Shown here one piece after another: positions 52,259 through 61,893 of a stretch of DNA of 64,000 nucleotides (positions are counted from its first letter, which is position 1; the number at the start of each line of letters is the position of its first letter). The translations under genes and the position numbers were made by a program. The notes beneath the pieces were generated by a model that searched no databases, was not told where the DNA came from, and was given only the letters and a program-made list of their open reading frames with translations. Where the stretch lies: the NCBI RefSeq assembly GCF_001182045.1, contig NZ_CVTY01000007.1, positions 372,001-436,000 of the forward strand. The letters are read 5' to 3'. This stretch comes from Dakarella massiliensis. GTDB lineage: Bacteria; Pseudomonadota; Gammaproteobacteria; Burkholderiales; Burkholderiaceae_F.

Positions 52259-52453
52259 GCCTTTTCCTCACTTTCCGGCTGCTGACTTTCCCCATCCGGT
52301 CTACGGGGAAACTGTAGTCTCAAGGCTCTTCAATGGGTTACGGGGAAATTTCTGTTTTACTTGCTTATTTTTATCAGCCCTGAAAAGCCTCTAAACCTTT
52401 TCTCTCTACTATTAAAATGATCAAAGCCTTATTTCCCCAGTCAGAAAATCCAC

Positions 52454-53453
52454 ATGAATAACGCTGATTACGCTGAGCGTCTGCGCTCAATCGCATCCCT
52501 TCACATGAAGCTGCTGCCTGAAGCCGGAGAAAGCCGCACGCTCTGCGGCGTCACGCTGCACCGACGCGATGAATCGAACTGTGCCGCCACCTGCTCGGCT
52601 CACCCTGGAATGGGGCTTCTCGTGCAGGGCGCGAAACGCGCCCTGATGGGTGGGAAAACGGTGGAATACACGGCCGGGGAATGCCTCGTGGTTGGGGTCG
52701 ACATGCTGGACAGCTTCCAGGCGCTTGGCGCGACGCATGAAACGCCGTTCCTTGGCGTGTCATTTGACCTAGAAGAAGATGAGGTGGTGAAGATCACGTC
52801 CGAAATGGACGCCTGCGGCATTCCGATCCCGAAGCGCGCTGACGCGGAGGATCTCTCCGGAGCTGCCTGGATCATGCAACCGGACGTGAAGGTGATTGAC
52901 GCCTACGCGAAACTTGTGGAACTCTTCGAAACGCCGGAAGAAGCCCCGATTCTCGCCCCGCTCATCCGGCGCGAAATCATTTTCCGGTTCCTGGTGAGCC
53001 AGGGCGGGGCCGCGTTCCGGCAGATCTTTACGGTCGGCGCGCCGGAGTACCGTATCCGGAAGGCCGCCTTTGAAATCCGCAAAAACCTCCGCAATTCCAT
53101 TGACTTCCGTGAACTCGCAAAGAGTATCGGCATGAGTCATGCCGACGTTCTACCGGTATTTCCGCGAGGTCACCGGGCAGTCACCGCTCCAATACCAGAA
53201 ATCACTGAAACTTCAGGAAGCCCGAAGAGCCATACTCTCAGGACTGCCGGTGGCGCAGACAGGTTATGAATTCGGGTACGAATCTCAGGCGCAGTTCTCA
53301 CGCGACTACCGCAGCCAGTTCGGTCTCAGCCCCCGCGGCGACTTTGAACAGTTCCGGAAAGGCGAGGAATTCTGGCGTCAGAACGCCGCGAACTGCAGCT
53401 GGCCTGAAAGCCCTGAAGAGGCGCAGAAAAACACCTATCGGGCAATCAGCTAA
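52454..53453 (+). pseudogene. AraC-family regulator (YqhC-like), broken by one extra base
   Basis: Frame one (from 52454) holds the AraC_N ligand domain (residues about 10-165) and the start of the helix-turn-helix (AFEIRKNLRNSIDFRELAKSIGMS). It then shifts, and the expected sequence continues in frame two from 53139: MPTFYRYFREVTGQSPLQYQKSLKLQEARRAI. A single extra C near 53138 (ATG AGT C ATG CCG) explains it. Intact, the protein would have about 332 residues. As read, DNA binding is lost. YqhC homologs activate aldehyde-detoxifying reductases and flavodoxins, fitting the neighbours. May be a sequencing error. Confidence 0.83.
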
Positions 53454-53520
53454 GACCAGGGTAAGTTTCTCAGCGGAAACTCCCGCCTGAAACCGCATCA
53501 ATATCGAGGAGAACTTGATT

Positions 53521-53943
53521 ATGGCTTTTTACGGAAGCGCCAAAGGCGCGTCATTTGAGGATCAGATCCGGATGCTTCACACGGCTGAAGTGAAAGGATC
53601 TGAGGAGTACTACGTGCTGATCGCCCAGGCGCGCGAGCACGGCCTCAACGACCTCGCGGACGCCATGCAGGCCAACGCGAACGAAGACGCGGCGCACGGC
53701 GGCCGCTATGGCTCCATGCTGGGAGAAGGCGTGAGCGCTGAGGACGCCATCTGGGAACGCGCCCGGGCTTTCTGGCAGGCAGAGGCAAGCGCCCGACCCG
53801 CGCTTCAGGCGATCGCGGACAAAGTCCGCGCCGCCGGCCGTGACGATATCGCGGACGCGATCGAAGACACCATTCCTGAAGAGGACGGCCACGCGAAGCG
53901 CCTTGAAGCGGTTTTCAAGGCTCACGGGAAGACTCTGAAGTAA
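53521..53943 (+). CDS. Ferritin-like diiron protein (rubrerythrin-related)
   Basis: A 140-residue four-helix protein without a rubredoxin domain. Possible iron ligands: EVKGSEEYYVL (helix 1), ANANEDAAHGGRYG (ExxH, helix 2), a Glu-rich helix 3 (ERARAFWQAEA) and TIPEEDGHAKRLE (ExxH, helix 4). This is like the minimal sulerythrin or erythrin group of peroxide scavengers. GAGGAGA lies 9-15 bases before the ATG at 53521. It is monocistronic with a perfect terminator. An independent protein from the reverse rubrerythrin at 4543. Confidence 0.82.
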   Translation: MAFYGSAKGASFEDQIRMLHTAEVKGSEEYYVLIAQAREHGLNDLADAMQANANEDAAHGGRYGSMLGEGVSAEDAIWERARAFWQAEASARPALQAIADKVRAAGRDDIADAIEDTIPEEDGHAKRLEAVFKAHGKTLK

Positions 53944-53965
53944 AGGAGCCGCATCTGCCGAAAGA

Positions 53966-53998
53966 AAACGGGAAGAAGCTTTTTGCTTCTTCCCGTTT
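53966..53998. terminator. Terminator after the ferritin-like gene
   Basis: AAACGGGAAGAAGC (53966-53979) pairs perfectly with GCTTCTTCCCGTTT (53985-53998), with T-tract downstream. Confidence 0.9.
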
Positions 53999-54020
53999 GT
54001 TTTTAATCTGTTTATTCCGT

Positions 54021-54695
54021 TCAGCGCTTCCGCCTGTAAGAACGGTGCTCAGTCATCACGCCGAGAATCCTGATATTGCCGTCCTTCGAGTGGATCACCG
54101 GATAGAGATTGTTGCTCGGCAGTAGATCAAATTCAGGCTTTCCGGAAACGGGATCGGTCTTCGGTGAGTACTGCATAAACACCGCCCTGCCGGCGCCTGA
54201 CGGAAGAGCTGCCACGCAGTCCCCTGAGACCGGAGCGATCGGTTCAATAATCACGACATCGCCCGCTGTGAAATGAGGCTCCATCTGCGTATCCTCAATT
54301 CTGAGCGCGAAGGAACCTTCCGCCAGCCGATGGTCCGTAATGGTCCAGCCCGTGGGCTCCCCATCCTTTCCGCGGCTTCGCAAAGCCACTTCCTCGCCTG
54401 TCAGCACCGGAATCCGGTTCGGATGAATCGCGCTGTCAATATCGGTTTCAATCTCGTGCGTAAAGGAAGCCGCTTTCCTCGCGAAAGCCGCGAGTTCCGG
54501 GGAGAAGTCATCAATCGCGCAGCCAAGACCCTCGGCAAACTTCACCGCGGCCGCGAGGCTCACCGGCCGACGGCCCAGGAGCAGCTGATTCACCATGCCG
54601 GCTGTGCCGATACCATAACGCTCACCAAACTCCCGCTGGGAAATTTTTGAACGCTTCAGAAAAACGGCTCTGAGCCGATCGTTATCGCTCGTCAT
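54021..54695 (-). CDS. HTH regulator with S24 peptidase-like domain
   Basis: A 224-residue regulator. Residues about 5-65 form a helix-turn-helix (ISQREFGERYGIGTAGMVNQLLLGRRPVSL), and residues about 120-215 an S24/LexA-like domain (MEPHFTAGDVVIIEPIAPVSGDCVAAL). As in many stand-alone phage-repressor-like proteins, a Ser in the MxPxxxxGD-type motif is missing or replaced (His-Phe here), so auto-cleavage is doubtful. No phage genes are near. It is a second, unrelated S24-type regulator beside that at 41936-42559. Confidence 0.83.
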   Translation of the reverse strand: MTSDNDRLRAVFLKRSKISQREFGERYGIGTAGMVNQLLLGRRPVSLAAAVKFAEGLGCAIDDFSPELAAFARKAASFTHEIETDIDSAIHPNRIPVLTGEEVALRSRGKDGEPTGWTITDHRLAEGSFALRIEDTQMEPHFTAGDVVIIEPIAPVSGDCVAALPSGAGRAVFMQYSPKTDPVSGKPEFDLLPSNNLYPVIHSKDGNIRILGVMTEHRSYRRKR

Positions 54696-54813
54696 GCCGG
54701 GCGCCTCTGACTTTCGTAATTGTTAACACTTCTATAATATCAAATTTGGGTGCCCGATATCAATTCCTCACAGAGTCACTCGGCGGACTTTTATCCGTTA
54801 AAATATTTCTGAT

Positions 54814-55398
54814 CTACTTTGGAACGCCGACAAGCCACGGCTGCACGGGCATCGGCGTGGGTTCCCGTAGTGTCTTTCCGGTTTCCCATTTGGCTGCGGC
54901 GCGGGCCTTTCCGGAAATCGAAACGACATCAATCCGCCAGACAGCGAGGGCAGGTAACCGGTTTGTAAACTGGATTGCGTTCCGGGCATCGGAGTTCCCG
55001 GGAGCGTGACGCCTCACCAAAGCAACCATCGCCTGAGCGCGCTCTTCCGGATCCGTAACGATTGATGCTGTGCCTTCCACGATCGCGCTCGCGTAGTCAA
55101 CCGTATAAAGTTCCGGAACCGTCATGTCCTTCCCGATACAAGTAAGGGATACCCGGCGGTTCATCTTCATGTTGTCTGACTTCCGGCCGCCCGGTTTTCC
55201 GGTGGCATGGAAGTAAATCCGCTTCCGATCAGCCGCAACCGGAGTGATGGGAACGCCATAGGGGTTTCCCTCGTCATCAACCGTGGCAAGCACTGCGTGA
55301 TCAGTCCCCTCGACGACCTCCCAGGCCTGATCCACCGTGAGTTCACGCTCTTTACGCCTCATCGGGCGGTCTGCTGTACTGCCGTTCTGTTCTTTCAT
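54814..55398 (-). CDS. Pyridoxamine 5'-phosphate oxidase family (NimA-like) protein
   Basis: A 194-residue FMN-binding split-barrel protein. Family sequences: GTDHAVLATVDDEGNPYGVPITPVAADRKRIYFHA (residues about 30-65) and GRKSDNMKMNRRVSLTCIG. It resembles the putative NimA-type flavin reductases, some of which reduce 5-nitroimidazoles; that activity cannot be assumed. ATG 55398 is chosen over a GTG two codons earlier; neither has a strong ribosome binding site. The upstream region contains AGCATA..TATGCT (about 55431-55451). Confidence 0.83.
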   Translation of the reverse strand: MKEQNGSTADRPMRRKERELTVDQAWEVVEGTDHAVLATVDDEGNPYGVPITPVAADRKRIYFHATGKPGGRKSDNMKMNRRVSLTCIGKDMTVPELYTVDYASAIVEGTASIVTDPEERAQAMVALVRRHAPGNSDARNAIQFTNRLPALAVWRIDVVSISGKARAAAKWETGKTLREPTPMPVQPWLVGVPK

Positions 55399-55598
55399 AT
55401 TCACGAAATCTTTACGGTGTATACGTTAAGCATAGCTTTTCGGTATGCTATAGGGTCGAAAGCAAAGCTCTACAAGTTTGCGCCGCCTTCTTTCTGATTT
55501 TAAGTTTCGTGGGACGGTTTTCCTCTTCGGGAATACGGGTAAGGCCAATACCCCAGAAAATCGGAAACGAGGGCTTTAAAACCTCTCATAACTATAAA

Positions 55599-56102
55599 AT
55601 GTTCAGCATCATCAAAGCCTCGGATATCACGGCCTGGTTCCTCGGCAGATCGGGCCGCGTCATGACGAAAGCGACACTCTCGTCGCTTTTCTATCTGTCG
55701 GAACGCCGCTCGCTGCTTGAGCGAAACCTGCCGCTTACGGGAGGAACTCTGGTTTCTCTCCCGGAAGGGACTGCTGTCCTTGAAATCAAGGAAATACTCG
55801 AGTCCGCGAAGCCGCCGCTTGCCTGGCTGACCCGTATCGGGACCCTTCCGGACGGCCGTCTGAAGCTGGACCTGAGACGGCAGCCGCCATCACTCCCGGT
55901 AAGCGAAACCCGGATTCTTGAAGAGGCGATCAGCGAACTCGGATCGCTCCCCCTTCCCTTTTTCGGTTCCCCCGCGCAGATCCGCGCTTACTACCCGGAG
56001 TGGACGGAACCCGTGGGGTCGGATCCTGTGCCGATTACGGCTGAAGCGCTCTTCGCCGCGCACGGGAAACCTTTTAACCGGTCCCATCTCCCCCGCGGCT
56101 GA
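55599..56102 (+). CDS. Panacea/SocA-like (DUF4065-type) protein
   Basis: A 167-residue protein whose first 60 residues resemble the Panacea domain found in SocA-type antitoxins: DITAWFLGRSGRVMTKATLSSLFYLSERRSLLE, then NLPLTGGTLVSLPEGTAV. The remainder (basic, with a Pro-rich end) is unassigned. Panacea proteins are proposed antitoxins or chaperone adaptors. Here no small toxin gene adjoins: the next gene is an Old Yellow Enzyme. Met 55599 is chosen because the domain begins there; the frame extends to 55509 and the ribosome binding site is weak, so the call is tentative. Confidence 0.55.
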   Translation: MFSIIKASDITAWFLGRSGRVMTKATLSSLFYLSERRSLLERNLPLTGGTLVSLPEGTAVLEIKEILESAKPPLAWLTRIGTLPDGRLKLDLRRQPPSLPVSETRILEEAISELGSLPLPFFGSPAQIRAYYPEWTEPVGSDPVPITAEALFAAHGKPFNRSHLPRG

Positions 56103-56197
56103 ACTCTGAAAAATCGGTTTCCGTTGGCGCTTCGCCCTATAATCAGCCCGCCCGGTCTGTTGAACCAATCACTGATATAGAAGAGGAGCGCATTTCC

Positions 56198-57283
56198 ATG
56201 ACGGATTCCCACGCAAAGCTTTTTGAGCCATTCACTCTGAATAACGGCGTCACGCTGCAAAGCCGGCTTGTTATTGCCCCTCTCACGCTTTACTGCCAGA
56301 ACCCGGACGGAACGATGAGTGAAGCGGAACGCGATTTCATTTCAAGCCGCGGCCGGAATTTCGGCATGGTGATCCATGGCGCAACGCTCGTGAGTGATAA
56401 CGGCCAGGGATTCCCCGGTCAGCCCCGCGCGATCCGTGATTACGACCTCCAGGCTCTGAAGGAACGTGTCCGTCTGACACACGCGAACGGCGCTCTCGCC
56501 ATCGCCCAAATCCACCACGCCGGTATTCTCGGGAATCCCGCCTTTCTCCACGATCACGTTCCGGTGGGCCCGAGCGAAAACGAGGAACGCGGCGCGCGGG
56601 CTCTGATGCCGCCTGAAGTCAAAGCCATCATCCGGGCCTTCGCTCACGCTGCAGAGCTCTGCCTCGTCGCGGGATATGACGGCGTGGAAATCCACGGTGC
56701 CAACCGCTACCTGATCCAGCAGTTCTATTCCGGCGCGACCAATCACCGCACGGACGAATGGGGCGGCTCGAACGACGCCCGCATGCGGTTCCCGCTCGCA
56801 GTGCTCGACGCCGTGCTTCGCGTAAAGGAACGCTCCGGGAAGAAGAATTTCATCATCGGCTACCGTCTGTCGCCTGAGGAACCTGAAGAAGCCGGCATTA
56901 CGATGAAGGAAACGCTTGCCCTCGTTCAGGAACTTATCAAGCGGGATATCCAGTACATCCACGTGTCTGAGAAGGAATTCTTCCAGAACGCCCGCCGCGG
57001 CGCGGACGACACCCGCTCAAGGCTTGACCTGATTCACGAGACGATCGCCGGAAAGACCGCTCTGATCGGTCTTGGGAACCTCTTCACAGGGGATGATTTT
57101 GATAAGGCGATCGGCACCGGCTGGGTTGAACTCGCCGCCACGGGGCGCGCCGTCATGCTGAACCCGGATCTCGCCACGCTGATCCGCGAAGGGCACGATT
57201 CTGAAATTCAGACAAAACTCGATCCCGCGAAGGAAGCGTCTTACCACTGCCCGAAGGTGCTGTGGCCGCGCCTCCCGCAATAA
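56198..57283 (+). CDS. Old Yellow Enzyme family NADH:flavin oxidoreductase, copy 1
   Basis: A 361-residue FMN TIM-barrel ene-reductase. Visible family elements: NGVTLQSRLVIAPLTLYCQNPDG near residue 15, IAQIHHAG near 100, the active-site FMN/substrate stretch GYDGVEIHGANRYLIQQFYS (about 160-180) and LAATGRAVMLNPDLATLI near the C-terminus. The His pair of the HxxH/N active site appears as IHGAN. Such enzymes reduce activated C=C bonds. AGAGGAG precedes the start. A close paralog follows after a terminator. Confidence 0.92.
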   Translation: MTDSHAKLFEPFTLNNGVTLQSRLVIAPLTLYCQNPDGTMSEAERDFISSRGRNFGMVIHGATLVSDNGQGFPGQPRAIRDYDLQALKERVRLTHANGALAIAQIHHAGILGNPAFLHDHVPVGPSENEERGARALMPPEVKAIIRAFAHAAELCLVAGYDGVEIHGANRYLIQQFYSGATNHRTDEWGGSNDARMRFPLAVLDAVLRVKERSGKKNFIIGYRLSPEEPEEAGITMKETLALVQELIKRDIQYIHVSEKEFFQNARRGADDTRSRLDLIHETIAGKTALIGLGNLFTGDDFDKAIGTGWVELAATGRAVMLNPDLATLIREGHDSEIQTKLDPAKEASYHCPKVLWPRLPQ

Positions 57284-57304
57284 AATTAAATTTGGTTTTT
57301 CACT

Positions 57305-57342
57305 AAGAAGCCCGGAAGTTCATTTGAATGCCGGGCTTTTTT
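57305..57342 (+). terminator. Terminator of OYE copy 1
   Basis: AAGCCCGG (57308-57315) pairs with CCGGGCTT (57331-57338), followed by TTTTCC. Confidence 0.83.
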
Positions 57343-57466
57343 CCTGTCTTCATCTGGCCGAAAAAAGCCTCACAGCTCGTAATACCCTCGTCTACTATTA
57401 CCGGAAACGCCAGGAGCACTGACTCTCAATCCGTTCCCCTGGTTTTTGAATAAAAAGGGTCCTTTT

Positions 57467-58576
57467 ATGACTAACGATTACAGCAATCTCTTTCTTCCCT
57501 ACACACTGAATAACGGCGTCACGGTCCCGAACCGGCTCGCTGTCGCCCCGCTTACGCTCTACTGCCAGAATCCGGATGGAACGGTGAGCGACGATGAACG
57601 CGATTTTCTGAAGCATCACGGCGAAGGTTTCGGACTCTATGTAACCGGAGCGACGCTCGTGGACGCCGGAGGTCAAAGCTTTTACGGTCAGGCCCGGGCG
57701 CTTTCAGAGGCTGACCTGCCGAGCCTCCGGGAAAGAGTGGAAATCGTCCGGTCACTTGGGGCGATCCCGATCGCGCAGCTGTTCCATGGAGGAATCCTCG
57801 CTAATCCCGACTTCCTTCCGGACCGTCAGCCGCGGGGACCTTCCGCCACGCCGGACGGAAAGGCATCGGAACTCACCGAAGCTGAGATTGAGTCACTGAT
57901 TCAGAAGTTCGCGTACGCAGCTGAACTCTGCATGAAGGCGGGATACGCCGGTGTTGAAGTGCACGGAGCCGGTCCCTTCCTCCTCCCGCAGTTCGTGTCA
58001 GAGGCTACGAACAGAAGAACGGATCGCTGGGGCGGGTCGCTCGAAAACCGGCTTCGGTTCCCGCTCGCGGTGCTTGACGCCGTCATCGATGTCAAGGAAA
58101 AGGCAGGACGAAAGGATTTCATCATCGGCTATCGGATCACGCCTGAACAGCCGGGTGAAAAAGGTATCACGATGAAAGAGACCCTTGCCGCGGTGTCTGA
58201 GATCACCAAACGCCCGATTCAGTATCTCCATGTGTCGCAGCAGAACTTCTTCCACGCGGTTCGGCGTGGAGCGGATACGTCAAAGTCCCGGATGGAACTG
58301 ATTCACGACGCGGTAGCGGGACGCTCTGCCGTGATCGGGGCCGGGGAACTTGTGACAGGGGCAGATTTTGAACGCGCTGTGACATCCGGCTGGACGGAAT
58401 TCGCGGCCGCCGGGCAATCTGTCATGTTGAACCCGGATCTCGCGCGCCTTGTCCGTGCGGGACGGGATGACCTGATAGATCGATTCCGCGATGAATCCAA
58501 AAATGACAGCTACCACCTTCCCAAGGTGCTCTGGCCCTGGGTTCCGGATAAAGACGGCCCCGCAAAGCTTCCGTAA
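57467..58576 (+). CDS. Old Yellow Enzyme family NADH:flavin oxidoreductase, copy 2
   Basis: A 369-residue paralog of the preceding protein, colinear throughout: NNGVTVPNRLAVAPLTLYCQNPDG, IAQLFHGGI, GYAGVEVHGAGPFLLPQF and QSVMLNPDLARLV. The active site differs: HHAG is FHGG, and HGANRYL is HGAGPFL (Asn to Gly), which should alter substrate choice. ATG 57467 is used; a TTG at 57446 is less likely. The pair is a diverged tandem duplication, each gene with its own terminator. Confidence 0.92.
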   Translation: MTNDYSNLFLPYTLNNGVTVPNRLAVAPLTLYCQNPDGTVSDDERDFLKHHGEGFGLYVTGATLVDAGGQSFYGQARALSEADLPSLRERVEIVRSLGAIPIAQLFHGGILANPDFLPDRQPRGPSATPDGKASELTEAEIESLIQKFAYAAELCMKAGYAGVEVHGAGPFLLPQFVSEATNRRTDRWGGSLENRLRFPLAVLDAVIDVKEKAGRKDFIIGYRITPEQPGEKGITMKETLAAVSEITKRPIQYLHVSQQNFFHAVRRGADTSKSRMELIHDAVAGRSAVIGAGELVTGADFERAVTSGWTEFAAAGQSVMLNPDLARLVRAGRDDLIDRFRDESKNDSYHLPKVLWPWVPDKDGPAKLP

Positions 58577-58589
58577 ATAACCTCATCGG

Positions 58590-58628
58590 AAAAGCCTCCT
58601 GGCATCACTGCCCGGAGGCTCTTTTTTT
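58590..58628 (+). terminator. Terminator of OYE copy 2
   Basis: AGCCTCC (58593-58599) pairs with GGAGGCT (58614-58620), followed by CTTTTTTT. Confidence 0.83.
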
Positions 58629-58947
58629 CCCGGGATTCAAAAAGTTAAGGCGTGGAAAAAATTAATAAAAATTAATAATGTAATGTTTTTAATCCTTTAT
58701 TGATCTACGGATTTCATGAAAAAACTCATAACTATCAGAAGATTTTCGTTATTTTTGCCGGTATTTTTAATTGAGAAGTGGAATCATTATTTATAATATT
58801 TTGTTTAATTTTAATGAGTTACAAGTTAATTTTATAAGGATTGATTTGTAATTATTAAATGTAATTGACGTTTACTTCCGTAGAGTGGATAATGGCATAG
58901 TCGTTTTAACCGACGCTTTGTCCAGTTATCACATCGAAGGTTAGTAA
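58629..58947 (+). promoter_or_regulatory. AT-rich promoter region of the autotransporter
   Basis: About 320 bp of unusually AT-rich sequence without a gene. It ends in GAAGG (58936-58940), seven bases before the ATT at 58948 where the protein should start. Such A/T tracts often bind H-NS-like silencers; that is inference. Confidence 0.5.
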
Positions 58948-61497
58948 ATTAATAAGATACTTATTTCTTCAGTTGCGGCTGCTGTGCTGGCCACCGTTTC
59001 TGGTGCGGCTCTTGCGGATTCCGCTGTTTACGTTAATAAAGCAGATATATCGGTACCGGATACTGATGTCGCCAATCAGACCGTTTCCAGCATCTATCCC
59101 TATGGCATCTCCTCCTACAACGGATTTGAGGCCTCCATTACCAATCCGACGATTGCCGTAACTGTCACCAGTTCAGGGAACGATCCGGAAGACGGGGCAC
59201 TCGGCACGGCATACGGCGTGTTCAACATTCCCGGAAAGCAGAATAACGATGCAGAAGTTACTGGGGCTCTCTTAACCGTGGGCGGGGACACTTCGACGGT
59301 TTCCTTCACGACCTCTGCCAACGGTGTTTCGAGAGGCATTTATGCCGCCGGTGGCCTGGGAAGCGACGTGATTGTGAACGGCGCCTCCCTTACACTGGAC
59401 GCTACCAGCGCGGAAAGCGTAGCGCATGGCATCGTTGCCCTGAACAACAGCACGGTTACCGTGAACAGCGACACGATCAATATCTCTGCGAACGGCGCTA
59501 CCCGGGCTCGTGCGATTGAAGCTTCGGGGAGCACCGGCATCGGAACTGTTATCCTTGGAAAGGATTCTTCCGTCACAACTCTGAATGCCACCGCCAAGAA
59601 CGGCACGGCATTCGGTATCTTTGCCGGCCCGAAGGTTGGCAGCACGGTTACCGTGAACGGCAAGTCTCTCACCATCAACGCTCACTCGGATACGGACGAC
59701 GCCTACGGCCTCTTCGCTCAGAGCTCTGTGACTCCTGACTACGAGGGTAACGTTTCCACGATCAACATCAATGCCGAAGACACGGTGATCAATGTCACGT
59801 CCGACGCCGGTGAGTCTCACCAGTACGGCATCATCGCCATGTCGAACTCCCGTGTGAACGTGAACGGCAACCTGACCGTGAACGCTGGCAGCGGCGACGC
59901 CATCCTGACCCGCGGCGGATCAGTTATCACGATCAACCCGGACAAGGACAAGACCGTCCAGCTGACCGGTAATATTGAATACAACTACAACGAAGCTAAC
60001 TCCGGTAATATCGCTGATTCGACCGTCAATCTCAATCTCTCGGATGCCAACTCTTTCTGGACTGGTAATGCGGTTCTGAGTAACGGCGGGGCAAGCGACT
60101 CCTCCAACGACACCGTGGCGGGGCTCAACCTCAATCTGTCTAACGGCGGTACCTGGAATGTAGCCAATTCGGCAACTGCCACGACTTCCGAATCCGGCGC
60201 TTCCACGACTCCGCTCGCGATCAATAATCTGTCGCTCAATGACAGTACCGTGAACTTTACGGACGCCTCCCAGGCCGCCAAGATTGAGAATCTGTCTGGC
60301 ACCGGCGGTCAGGTGAACACTGCGGTCGAGAAGAATGCTGACGGCACCTACAAGACCTCGACACTCTCCGCTGATAAGGTTGATACCTCTTCCGGCACCC
60401 CGACCCTGAACATGAACATGGTCGGCACGAACGGCACGACGGTGAATTCTGACGTGATTTCCGCGGATGAACTCGCCTCGCTGACCGCCGCTGCCGCAAC
60501 CGGCGCTCTCGCTACCGAAACGACGCGTGTCGCAACCGTTGCTGAAGGCGATGTGAACGGCGCTCTGACGATCACGGAAAACACTGACGGCACGACTACC
60601 GTCGCCGCTCCTGTCCGCAACACCAAGCTCGACAGCCTGCAGTCGGTCGGCGCCATTTCGATGACGCTCCTCCGCCACGACCTGAATAACCTCACGAAGC
60701 GTATGGGCGAACTCCGCGACGCTCCGAAGGGGGTCGGTGCCTGGGCCCGTGTCTACGGCTCCAAGCTCTCCTAAGGTGACAGCAACCTCACGAGCAAGAA
60801 CAACTCGGTCCAGGTCGGTGTTGATACCGACATTGCCCAGACCGGCTGGAAGGTCGGCGGCGCGTTCATCTACACGAACGGCAAGGCTGATTACACCGGC
60901 GGTGACGGTGATATGGACGCTTACAGCATTGCGGCCTACGGCACCTGGTTCGGCTCGAACGGCGTGTATGTCGACCTGATCGGCAAGTACACCCGCATGA
61001 GCACCGACTACGAATTCGGCAACATGAAGGGCGGTTACGACAACAACGCCTTCACGGTGAGCGCTGAAACGGGCTGGCATAAGGATCTCGGCCAGTACGC
61101 CTTCGTTGAACCGCAGGCTGAACTCACCTACGGCACGGTTGGCGGCGCTGATGACACGGCTTCCAACGGCGTGAAGATTAACCAGAGCGACTACAACTCG
61201 CTCATCGCCCGCATCGGTGTCCGCGCCGGTGCGAAGTTCGCTGAAAACAAGGGGCGCATCTACGCCCGCGTGTCCGGCAACTATGACTTCCTCGGCGACC
61301 TGAAGATGTCCGCTCAGAATGCCTCTGCCCGCAGCAACCTGAAGGACGACCTCGGCGGCTTCTGGTTTGAGTATGGTGTCGGTGCCAACTTCAGCTTCAC
61401 GAAGAACACCTACGGTTACGTCGATTTCGAACGTACCGCGGGCGGCGAAGTGGATGAGGACTATCGCTGGAACGTCGGTATCCGTCACACGTTCTAA
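58948..61497 (+). pseudogene. Autotransporter adhesin, start codon ATT and internal ochre stop
   Basis: One frame of 849 codons: signal peptide NKILISSVAAAVLATVSGAALA, a Thr/Asn/Ser-rich beta-helix passenger (residues about 25-580) and a C-terminal autotransporter beta-barrel ending RHTF, with the usual final Phe. Two lesions are visible. The expected initiator, 7 bases after GAAGG, is ATT (58948) instead of ATG; the next possible start is GTG 58984, which would remove half of the signal. TAA at 60772-60774 falls at the entry to the barrel (WARVYGSKLS, stop, GDSNLTSKN), where one base change from TAC would restore it. As read the passenger would not reach the surface. Highly biased codons suggest that the gene was recently active. 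Confidence 0.87.
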
Positions 61498-61536
61498 TCA
61501 GCTTTTCGCTTCTCTCTGAAGCAAACTCCTGATACC

Positions 61537-61575
61537 GAAATCCCCCGGGAGATCTCATTCTCCCGGGGGATTTTT
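61537..61575 (+). terminator. Terminator of the autotransporter
   Basis: AATCCCCCGGGAG pairs perfectly with CTCCCGGGGGATT around an 8-nt loop, followed by a T-run. Confidence 0.92.
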
Positions 61576-61589
61576 GCTGCGCCATGAAC

Positions 61590-61618
61590 AAAAAAACCGG
61601 GCGGATTGCTCTGCCCGG
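61590..61618 (-). terminator. Minus-strand terminator at the end of the candidate RNA
   Basis: CCGGGC (61613-61618, minus reading) and GCCCGG (61597-61602) form the stem; TTTTTTT follows on the minus strand. It could also end exbBD-tonB transcripts. Confidence 0.82.
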
Positions 61619-61893
61619 ATCTGAAAAAAGAATAGCTCAGGAAGTCATGCGAAACACAAAAGGAAAACCTCATCCGGCGCGCGGAGCCTGCCGACTGTAC
61701 GGAACGCTATGACGACCGGACTGACGCTCCGTTTAGACCCTGGAAAGCCGCTTCTGCTCCCAGTCTCCAAAGGCAGACTGCACGCAGACGGCAGAAAGCG
61801 CCGCGCGCCTGTCTGACGGGAGGTTTCACACTCATATCCTCCCTGTCTGGCGATTCCTGATTTTCAGAAGGGATCACCTTTGAACTGGATAAA
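61590..61893 (-). ncRNA. Candidate structured small RNA (novel)
   Basis: No protein gene fits here, but the sequence is packed with long-range complementarity: GGCGCGCGG (61676-61684) with CCGCGCGCC (61801-61809); inside it TGCCG (61689-61693) with CGGCA (61789-61793), ACGGA (61699) with TCCGT (61728) and CAGTCT (61761) with AGACTG (61775); outside it GGGAGG (61818) with CCTCCC (61838). On the minus strand a promoter-like TTTCAC-17-TATATT (61900-61928) precedes it and a perfect terminator (CCGGGC-10 nt-GCCCGG-T7, 61590-61618) ends it, predicting an RNA of about 300 nt. No known family recognised. The strand call rests on these signals. Bases 61929-62129 show nothing. Confidence 0.45.

Noticed and set aside
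41936..54695. Two S24-type regulators as a sign of prophage
   Set aside because: No integrase, structural, lysis or replication genes near either.
59920..61488. Minus-strand frame of 522 codons
   Set aside because: Antisense to the autotransporter; Val/Ala/Arg-rich shadow. The plus strand has signal peptide and barrel.
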